DNA of 64,000 nt, from assembly GCA_001599755.1 (NCBI GenBank), contig BCHX01000004.1:1612001-1676000 (forward strand), given 5' to 3'. Origin of the DNA: Gliomastix tumulicola (Eukaryota > Ascomycota > Sordariomycetes > Hypocreales > Bionectriaceae). How positions within the stretch are numbered: position 1 is the first letter of the stretch; every line of letters begins with the position of its first letter. Shown here piece after piece: positions 11,301 through 20,099 of the stretch. The notes under the pieces were generated by a model. That model did no database searches. It had not been told where the DNA came from and worked only from the letters and a program-made list of their open reading frames with translations. The position numbers and the translations under genes were made by a program.

Positions 11301-11762
11301 CGGCGAGCTTCTTGCGCATGAGATCCGGGTAGTCGACATCGACGAAGAGGGCGTCGGCAGACGACGCAGGGTAGCGAACATGGCACTGCCAGGGAAGCAC
11401 ATCGTAGCCGCAGCCGAGATTGATAACGACCTTCTTCTTGGTCGAGGGCTGCTCGAGGAAGCGGCGGACAACGACGTCAATAGCCTTGAGTCTCAACCAG
11501 TAACCCCTATTGATGAGGGGGGCTCGCCTCTGGGGCTTCTTGACGAAGTAGCGGAAGTAGTGAGGCTCATCCGGGTAGTAGAGGCGTTCAACACTGCGCT
11601 TGGATACAATGCTGCTACTGTTTGTCTATGTTTGAACAACGGAGATCAGAGTGGTTGTTGGAATAAGAGCAGGGATCCTAGAGGGGGAAGTCTCACCCCC
11701 ATGATGAGGTCGTCAAGGGCCTGAGACCTGGCCGGCTGGCCCGAGGGGTTTGAAACCGTCAT
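8378..11762 (-). CDS. PPM2: tRNA wybutosine-synthesizing protein 4 (LCM methyltransferase - kelch - JmjC)
   Basis: Five exons, 11762-11697, 11625-11034, 10971-9269, 9212-8913 and 8854-8378 (introns 71, 62, 56 and 58 nt), encode 1045 aa. Residues 20-300 are a leucine-carboxylmethyltransferase fold. They include the diagnostic block IMGTNSSSIVSKRSVERLYY spanning the first splice, the SAM loop NLGCGYD (91-97) and a VAEVSITYMD motif. The middle (about 350-700) has kelch-like repeats. The C-terminus is a JmjC/cupin domain with an intact Fe(II) triad H885, D887, H959. The protein methylates and methoxycarbonylates the wybutosine intermediate at position 37 of tRNA-Phe. The JmjC domain matches the TYW5-like hydroxylase module fused in many fungi. 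It is distinguished from PPM1 by its length and extra domains. It is divergent with ATG18. Confidence 0.93.
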
Positions 11763-11803
11763 CTCGATACTTTGGTCATCCGAACGCCTATATGCTTGGG
11801 CAT
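11759..11803 (-). promoter_or_regulatory. 14-codon uORF overlapping the TYW4 start codon
   Basis: On the minus strand, ATG at 11803 opens 14 codons and stops at TGA 11761-11759. That TGA shares the bases ATGA with the TYW4 start at 11762. Such an arrangement permits termination followed by reinitiation. Leader extent is unknown. Confidence 0.5.
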
Positions 11804-12811
11804 TTGGTCAATTCCCCCGGCTGTCTTAAGCTCGGGTTGGTACACTTCGATTTTCCAAATTTGAACCCGAAATGTGTGTCTCCAGGGTAGGTGGTGATGT
11901 TTTGTGCCTTATCGAGGTTATCGTGCCCCGCTTCGCCTCCAAGCTTCACCTCACCAAGTGGTTGAAATAATTCTTGAGCTATGGGGTCATATATTTTGGG
12001 TGTGTGTATGGCTCAAGTTTTTCTTCCACCACTTGCTCACCCACGAACCATGCATGGATCTATGCTGGTCACTGCGTTCCATTCGCTAAAAGTGGACCTC
12101 TCAGGCTCCCGTCCAGCGGCCAGGCGCCTGTCCCAGAAGCCCCACAAGGCGCGCAGGTGACTCGCCGTCCACTAAAAAGAGCTCCAGGTGCGCTGCTCAG
12201 TGGGGATCGTCGCCTCAGTCAGCGCTTTGAGGCCGCTGGAAGTTCTTCCATCCCAGGTCGAGGTGAAGTTGTGCAGCTCCCCAGCCTCTCCTCCCTTCCT
12301 GCTTCCCCATCCCATGCCGACGAGATTCTTCACGCCATCTCCTCCTCATACCGTCCTCTTACACGTCACCTCGATGGCTGTTCTATGACATTCAGACCTC
12401 CTCCTTCATCGCTGCCGTCACCTCCCCCGCCCGACTCCAAATCGCATACCAGAGAGCTCTGGTGGGCCAACTGCGGCTATTGAGGCACCCGTCTTCACCC
12501 TACTACGAACCGATCACATATATATATCAACGCCGATAGCTGCTCGTCTCTCTCGTCCCTCTCTAGGCGCTCTGACGGTTCCAATCTCCAACGATTGACC
12601 TCCTTCGCCCACCCGCCTTCCGTGCCGATATCGCCCCGCCCCGAGTCGAACACCGTCAGCCTTGCCCGCCCGTCTACGTTCGTCATTGCATGGCAAGGCT
12701 GCCTGATTCTTTCACGACCACAATCGAGAGCCCTCGCTCGACGATACCTGAACTGAATATACCAGAACCTTAGCCCTTGGTCGCTGGGATAGCGACTTGC
12801 GTTCTGCCACC
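11763..12811. other. Divergent promoter region between TYW4 and ATG18
   Basis: No gene. It holds uORFs for both neighbours and a TATATATAT stretch (12518-12527) about 290 bases before ATG18. Which gene this A/T run serves cannot be decided from sequence. Confidence 0.6.
12690..12773 (+). promoter_or_regulatory. 27-codon uORF in the ATG18 leader
   Basis: ATG at 12690, in-frame TAG at 12771-12773, ending 38 bases before the ATG18 start. It is downstream of the A/T-rich run at 12518, so it is plausibly in the mRNA. Confidence 0.5.
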
Positions 12812-14418
12812 ATGACGCCCTCCCTCCACTTCATCACATTCAACCAAGACCACAGCTGTCTCGCCGTCGGTACGCAGGACCCCCCCTCCTTCGTCCTCCC
12901 CGGCCACCGTGCAACGCTTCTAACATAGGGAATCATAGGCACATCCAGAGGCTTCCGCATCTACCACACGGACCCGTTCTCCAAGATCTTCAGCTCCGAC
13001 GACGGCAACATCGCCATCATCGAGATGCTCTTCTCCACGTCCCTCGTCGCCCTCATCCTGTCGCCGCGCCACCTCATCATCGAGAACACGAAGCGCGCCT
13101 CGGTCATCTGCGAGCTGACCTTCCCCTCGGCCGTCCGCGCCGTCCGCCTGAACCGCAAGCGCCTCGCCGTCGTCCTCGAGGAGGAGATCTACGTCTACGA
13201 CATCAGCAACATGAGCCTGCTGCACACCATACCGACCTCGCCGAACCCCAACGCCATCTGCGCGCTGTCCCCGAGCTCCGAGAACTGCTTCCTCGTGTAC
13301 CCGCTGCCCGAGGCCCGCGACGACCACAACAACGGCAACACAGCCGAGAACGGCGGCGCTGCTGCCACGACAGAACCCGCGACGCCGCCAGCCCCGAGCA
13401 GGAAGCCGCCGCAGCACGCGCCGCCGCAGTCGCAGTACGTCTCGCCGACGTCGGGCAAGGTCATCATCTTCGACTGCCTGACGCTCAAGGCGCAGAACGT
13501 TATCGAGGCGCACCGCGCGCCGCTGAGCGCCATGGCCCTCAACAGCGACGGCACCCTGCTCGCCACCGCCAGCGTCACCGGCACCATCATCCGCGTCTTC
13601 TCCGTGCCCCGCGGCGAGAAGCTGTACCAGTTCCGCCGCGGCACGTACCCGACCACCATCTACAGCATGTCCTTCAATCTCAGCTCCACCCTCCTCTGCG
13701 TCTCCTCCACCTCCGACACCGTGCACATCTTCCGCCTCGGCGCGCCCCCGAACCAGAACACGCCCGCCGGAGCACCCATCGAGCCCCCCGCGAGCACGGC
13801 GGCCGCCTCCGACGTGCGGCAGGACCGCTGGTCGCGGACAAACAGGGATGACGCCGACTCGGCCAACAGCGCCACGGGCTCCCCCCGGAGCGAGAACACC
13901 CCGTCCGTCGACCACACGCCGGGCGCCCCCGCCATGGGCCACGGCCGCAGACCAAGCGGCTCCTTCAGCAGCATCCTCCGCCGCTCCTCGCAGATCATGG
14001 GCCGCGGCGTCGCCGGCGTCGTGGGCTCGTACCTGCCCCAGACCGTCACCGAGATCTGGGAGCCCGCGCGCGACTTCGCCTTCATCAAGATCCCGAAATC
14101 CTCGGGCGGCAGCGGGGGTGGCGGTGCCCCCAGCGGCGGCAGCACGGGTCCTGCATCCCGCGTCATCTCCTCGGGCAACGGCCTGCCGCCGCGTAGTGTC
14201 GTTGCCATGAGCAGTAGCAGCCCGCAGGTCATGGTCGTTACGAACGAAGGAGAGTTCTACGTCTTCAACATTGACATGGAGAATGGCGGCGAGGGTGTTC
14301 TGGTGAAGCAATTCTCGTAAGTTTCCGAGGTCTAGTTTTCTAGAGGCTGTTTACTAACATGCAGCGCGCGCGCAGATTACTCGCCAACGACAGAATCGAC
14401 TCCCCGTACCAAGTTTGA
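12812..14418 (+). CDS. ATG18: Autophagy PROPPIN protein Atg18 (WIPI family)
   Basis: Three exons, 12812-12869, 12939-14316 and 14376-14418, encode 492 aa. Introns are 69 nt (branch CTAAC) and 59 nt. The protein is a seven-bladed beta-propeller that binds PI3P/PI(3,5)P2 and works with Atg2 in autophagosome formation and vacuole membrane recycling. The lipid-binding FRRG motif is at 251-254, followed by TYPTTIYSMSFN. The opening MTPSLHFITFNQDHSCLAVGTSRGF matches the first blade. Ser/Gly/Pro-rich insertions occur at about 145-175 and in the 280-400 region. The start has the strong context CCACCATGACG. The last intron has two usable AG acceptors; I chose the second (14375), 17 bases past the branch A, which gives the short end LLANDRIDSPYQV. 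Confidence 0.93.
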
Positions 14419-15233
14419 ACGGCACCCAACCTTCGGACATAGCCGACAAGATTACACGCATCTTGCTCAAGATATCCCTTTTCGCGAATGAATCCGAGTT
14501 TGCAGGAACGCCCTGACCATATCCCGCGTTTTGCTTCTTCTTTACGGCAAGAATTGGGCCCCTGAAGTCCAGCCTATATCTCACACCGATACACCACTCA
14601 GTATCCCTTAATCTGTTGCTTCAGTCCCCCTTTTTTGGATGTTTTGCTCAGCATAGCTTTGGAGAAGGAGGTGTCCAGGAGTTATTCTTTCTCTTTCCCC
14701 CTCGAAGTTCTCTACTTTAGGGACCGGATCATGACGGGAGCTGCGCATTTGCTACACGATGGATGGATGACTTTAGGGTATATATAGTATTCTTCAACCG
14801 CGGTGCTACTGTTCATCGCGTTTCTACGCAATAAATCGTACTACGACGGGAACATGTTCAGAATGTCGCACAAGATCCAAATTCAAATTGGTGTAACCGT
14901 ATCCTCGAACAAGTCATCATTCGTCATATCCATCATGTATCGTAAACCAAGAAAGTCCCAGCCAAAGAAAACTAGCTACAGCAAAATCAATGCGCCCCCA
15001 ATTGTCCTTTCAAATCCAAGCCCTAACAAATTCGTAACTCTGTCTTGTCCAAAAAAAAAAAAGCAGAAAAGTCCATCTCAAAAGTCGCTGTAGCTTCCAC
15101 CAAGTGCATCAACAAAGAAGTCCATAGCCTAGACGTATAAGTAAGAAAGCCCCAACATCTTGCCGATGTGACGTCCAGCAAGGACGACAACTGGCAAGAT
15201 ACACCAGAGAAGGCATAATACAAGGTCCCTCGC
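14419..15233. other. Convergent 3' regions of ATG18 and PPS1
   Basis: No gene. An AATAAA is at 14830-14835 on the + strand, a possible poly(A) signal for ATG18, though about 410 bases from the stop. A 12-A run is at 15051-15062. Confidence 0.55.
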
Positions 15234-17396
15234 TTATTTAGCATAGGGCCGGTTCATAAGAGCAATCTCCCTCGAAATCTCGGCCCATTCCATCTCACGC
15301 TTGGTTGGGGCGGTGATGTCGCCCCTTTGCTGCAGGGTCTCCTCCCATCGGAGGAGCTCATATGCAAAGAGGAGATGAGGCTGAATGATGACGTTGAGGC
15401 GGCGAGCACGAACGAAGCAGTAGGCACGAGGAAGCGAGACGCCCAGCGTTCGCATCACCTCAGCAATACAGATCGTCGCGCTGCGTGAGACGCCAACGCG
15501 GCAGTGAACAAGGGTGGCGGTGCCACTCAGCCTACCGCGTTCTACATGAGGGAAATTATGTGTTAGACAAATATCGTGCTATAGGGGCGAGAATAGGAGC
15601 TTACCAATAAAATCAAGAGCGCGCCTCAGATGGCCCATCAATGGATCAATACCATTGTCCTGGACCCCATCGATAGAACAGATGTTCTCCTCGCCCCAGG
15701 TCTCCCTATCACCGTCTCGCCAGAGCAGCGTCTCCCCGACGCTCAGAATCTGGCGAATACCTAGAGCGTGAAGAAGATCTGGGTTGTTGGCGTGGCCAAG
15801 GTTGCCCAGGTACATGTAGTCGAGAATCTTACTAGGAAACGACCCGTCGTGCCCAGACAGCCAGGCAGGCTCGTCCTTGAGTAGGTTGGTAATATCCGTC
15901 AGACTCCTTCCGGCACACACCGGCGACTCGCTGAGAAGCCGCGGGGCGATTGAAGTGAGCAGAGCGACGTCGCTGGGGTAGGCGAAGATATTGCGGCCGA
16001 GTTGCGTGTGAAGGCTGAGCCATGCCTCAGGCACCGGGCGACCAGTGCTATAGCTCAGGTAGGCAACAGCGAGCATAGTGGTCTCGGTGTAACCGTCGTT
16101 ACAATGAAGCATGATCTTCCGTGGACGCGCCACTGGCTCACCCTCATCCACCCATTCGCCATCGCCGGACATGTGTGAGTCCTTGTCCAAGTCCGCATCG
16201 ATCTTGTCGGAAGGAAGGGTGCCATGAGACAGATGGTAAAGCCACTTGCATGTCTCCAGAATCCCATCAGCTTCATCTTGACTCCATGTAGGGGCCAGAA
16301 TGCTCCCAGATGAGGGGAAGTCATGGAAAGGTTGAGAGACCTTGTCCGCCGGAGATTCGGCGACAAGCTGCAAAGCAACAGGGTTCAAACGACCTCCATC
16401 GGAGCAATCAATGAAAATGTCGAACCCACTCTCCTCTGGGCTACCAAGCTCGGGGGTAGGGCCGACGAAGACGTTGTGGGAGATCTCGGAAGGCTCCGCC
16501 ATGGACCACATCTCGATTCTTTCCTGCTGAGCAAGATCAATGACCTTGCCAGTAGAATAGCCCTCGGAATCAACGGCCACGATCTCGCCATGTTCCTCCT
16601 CGAACTCGGAGAAGCGGGCAGTGCAGAAGAAGGTGTTGTATTCAGGGAAGCTGTCATCTCCAAACACCGTTTTCTCGCGCCAGCGACTCTGCGCCTCGGC
16701 GATTTCCCAAGCCACGTTCTTGACCTTCCTGCTATCGTCGCCGTAGACGATAATGTCAGACAGTAGGGCCGACTTGATCAGCTGGATGTGGAAGTTGCGG
16801 ACGGAGAAGCCCTCGCGCGGATCAGCTTCAATGAACTCCGGGATGGGACCCCTGTGAATCAGCTCATCGGGAGACAAAGCACCCTTGAGACGGCACAGGT
16901 CAAGGTCACCATCAGCCTTAACAACAGTCACCCCACGGAGACAGGTCGGGGGCTTCTGGGAGCGACGCTTGCGGACATTGAAGAAGGCCTGCTGCGTCTC
17001 GTTGTGAGGGTGCACGCCATGAAGCCAGGGGAAGAGCTGGCTCGGATCAGGGAGTGGCTGCCGAGATGCAGCGTCCATGGCAGTGGCGACATCAGCCGGC
17101 TCTACTTCATAGATGGCGAAGGGGCCGGACTTGTAGCATGGGAAGTCATGGGGAGGATGCAGCATTGACTTCTGGGCATATCTCTCCACGCTCTGGGGCG
17201 AGTCGGGAGGAGTGTCTGGCTGACTCGCTACGCCGGACCCAGGAGGACAGTCAGGGATATGCTTGTTTGGCACAGGGCCAGGAGTCGAGGCATTGCTGGG
17301 AGTCTCGAGGGAAAGATGGGGCGGCGTGATGGGATTGTCGAGAGGAGAGTCGGGCCGGGGGGAGGGTATTGGTCGAGGAATAGCAATTGTAGCCAT
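15234..17396 (-). CDS. PPS1: Dual-specificity protein phosphatase, Pps1 type
   Basis: Two exons, 17396-15605 and 15541-15234 (intron 63 nt, GTAAGC...TAG, branch CTAAC), encode 699 aa. The C-terminal catalytic domain (about 515-680) has the loop VHCRVGVSRSATIC with nucleophile C611 and R617. This class dephosphorylates phosphotyrosine and phosphothreonine; yeast Pps1 acts in cell-cycle (S-phase) control. A second, upstream P-loop-like segment, LHCNDGYTETT (430-440), keeps the Cys (C432) but has Glu438 where HCx5R phosphatases need Arg, so it looks like a non-catalytic domain. The N-terminal 80 residues are Pro/Ser-rich and probably disordered. The start at 17396 (GCCATGGC) is preferred over an in-frame ATG at 17528 that falls inside a likely 5' UTR intron. 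Confidence 0.9.
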
Positions 17397-20099
17397 GGCG
17401 CTCCCAGCGAGGATCTCGAGTGATGAAGTGTGTGTTGGGTGGTTAAAGATACGTGCAATCACAGGATTACAGAGAGGTGCGGCACGGAGTGGGCGCTGTC
17501 GGCGGGAGGTCAGCTTCCCTTGTATCATCAGCGACAAGGCACAGCAAGGCTGGTAGGTACTCACGTGGACTGTCAGCAAAGCAGGGGAAGGGTCGAGACA
17601 AAGGCTCAATACAATAGACAGGTGATATCAAGCGATGGTAGGATTATCAACGACGGAAGTCAATTAGATAATGACGGCGCTCCAATTCATCACGGGTCAG
17701 CAAATCAGGCTGACGGAGGAACATGTGCGAAAGGATGGAGGATGAATGAGAGGAAGAAAAGCAGAAGATAAAGATGGGAGGAGGAGGAGGAGGAAGAGGG
17801 GTTGTAGAGATATGCAACAGAAGATGGGAGATGGAATGACGGGAAGGCGAGGGAAAGAGCGAGGGTGGTGCTTTCCCTCCATCACGCCGGGCTGGATTGG
17901 ATCACATCACACCAGAAAGTGACGGAAAGTGCAGTGACAGCGACCGTCCTGCCCTCCATCACCTGTTTGTGCTTGACAAGGAAGGGACTAATGGCGGCAC
18001 CTGCTGCATGGACAAGGATGCCCGTGGTTCCACGGTGACGACCCCGCCAATCAGTGTTGGTCCAAGTGGACCCGGCTCCACAACTGATAGCGAGCTCGAC
18101 GCGGGCGTTTCTGCCGCCTTTCTTTTCTGCCTTTTGTCATTTTGATTGAGGCCGCCGTCGGCGTGTCTCTCCCTTTTGTCATCCTCCGAGAAACAAAGAA
18201 AAATTCCGCTGCTCATGCGGTCGGCGACCTCGCACCGGCCCCCAAACACGACGAAAACGAAGCTCCCCCGCCGATACCGAAGCTAGCCCGCCCTCATCAC
18301 CGTCCTTTGCTTCTGCTGCTATCACCGGCCGATCAATTGGACCAGCGGCGTCGCAGTGGCAGGGGCGAGACATGCACGGCCAGGCTAGGGCATGCGCTAG
18401 TGAAGTATCAAGGCGGGGTGAGTGTCCCGACCAGCCAATCACTATCCCGTAGCTTGAAGCTCCGGTCGCTACCCAGTCTTACCAACAGCTGCCTCGCGGC
18501 CTGGGCGTGATGTGATGCTTTGCTTTTGCCAGACCTGCCGACCACATCATGGATTGGCCAGCGCAAAGGGCGATTGACCTTGGGAGGAGCCAAATCTTGC
18601 TGTGGAATCGGCGTTGGGTCGAAGGAAGCCGGTGAGCGACGGGCGGGTGGGTGCGATGCCCAGATGGAGGGTCGGGGTGCAGCAAGCGTCGCATGTGTTC
18701 GAATTGAATTGGTTCTTCAGGAGCCGGGCGCTGAGACATGCATTGTGTGTGCGTGTTGGTGTGTGTGATGGGGGATGGAGTATGTGTCTGGTGTGCTGGT
18801 GGTCCTGACACATCCCAATCATGTTTATCAATCCACCACCATCCATCCATCCCCTCGCTTCCCATCTGAGGGGAAATGCCAAAAGGAGCGGCCGGACAGC
18901 GATGTGTCTGCTGGCTCATATCTGCCCATCTTGCGTCGCCAAAAAGACCCTCTCAACGAAAGCCGTCAACCGCCGTCGTCTGTGGTTCTCAGCTCTTGCT
19001 GGATACCCCGATGATTTGCTTCCTGGACCACCTCAACCCCCACGACGGGACGGATGGCCTCAAATTGGTGCATGTCTGTGCTCATGTGACCCCACTGAAG
19101 CTCTCCCCGAACCCCGCTAGAGGTCCTACGAACCAACCACCCGCATTAGCGCTGAGGCGTCTCACGGTCTCGGACGCCCGATACGATGCGAGGTCCCCCA
19201 GCTGCCCAGAGCTGGAAAACACTGGGAAGGAGGAGGGAGTCTGGGCCTGCATGTGCTGGGCCTCACGCCCCGACTGATTGATCACTTCATGCTGTGACAG
19301 TTCAGGTGTGGGATCCGGTTTCCAGTCCAAGAGACCGTCTCCTTCGGAGCTTTTCAGGCGACCCCAGATCTCGAGCGCTCCCTTTTTCCTGGCACTAGCA
19401 GCGTTTCATCGCCGATGTCCCAGACAAAACCCTTTGTATTTGTTTGTACCCTGCTGGGGACAGTTGGGGATCAGACCCTCCAGGACGAGGGCAGAATTCG
19501 AAGGACAGAACGTTGAGCATCGATCGAGATTTGGCCCAGCTTCGTCCATCAGGTCGTAGGGCAGCCGGCCCCAATGATGGTCATCATCTCCGCGAATTAG
19601 CCTCCGACTAGGCGCAAGGGGGTCACTCGGACTGGGTTCCAGAGGACAGACAGCCATCACGTAGCGCATTCCTGCTAGTCTGCCTGGGGGCTCTTTAGAC
19701 TTTCGGCGGCTTCCATGCGCACCTGAGCAGCGTCAAACTTGCATGCCCTGGGTGTATGTACCTCGCTAACAGATAGCAGGCAGATGCAATCCAGTCGGAC
19801 GTGGAAGCTTTGGAAGAGCTCTAGGTTAGTTCAATCTACAGCACTAAATGGTGGCAGTTCCAGCGCCAAATTCCAGGGCCGCTACAGCGGGAAAAAAAAT
19901 TGTGGATAGTTCCGTCCAACAGCACGTGACCTCGTGACGCTTTGGCTCACCTTTGGCTTCTTCAAGTCACGTCAGCGGATCGAGGAAATCCGTGACAAAG
20001 CGTGAACTTCTGAAATCCAGACAGCTCATCAAAGCTGGAACTTGGCTCTAAAGCAGCTGGTCGGGGAGGTCAAGCGAACGCTGACACGCTTCGCCCAAG
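17397..20099. other. Divergent intergenic region between PPS1 and XPD
   Basis: A 2.7-kb stretch with no ORF of coding character. It contains the probable PPS1 5' UTR intron. Near XPD are a CACGTG E-box (19923-19928) and an ACGTCA half-CRE (19969-19974), 172 and 126 bases before the XPD start. Nothing else was recognised. Confidence 0.55.
17496..17564 (-). other. Probable 5' UTR intron of the PPS1 gene
   Basis: On the minus strand, a GTGAGT donor at 17564, a CTGAC branch candidate and a GACAG acceptor ending at 17496 frame a 69-nt intron. That is the same length class as the coding introns here. It removes the upstream in-frame ATG at 17528. Confidence 0.5.

Noticed and set aside
11861..11885. 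tRNA-like B-box resemblance (GGGTTCAAATTTGG on the minus strand)
   Set aside because: It lacks the final CC of the B box, and no A box or cloverleaf can be drawn around it. A similar GGTTCGAGAC at about 43601 was rejected for the same reason.
12920..14311. 463-codon antisense frame opposite ATG18
   Set aside because: A mirror of GC-rich codon use in the true gene: very high Gly/Ala/Arg/Asp/Glu/Val composition, no motif, while the sense strand is a clear Atg18.
17394..17609. N-terminal extension of the PPS1 phosphatase
   Set aside because: The first codon of the extended frame is TTG, and the only upstream ATG (17528) lies inside a likely 5' UTR intron; ATG 17396 has a better context.
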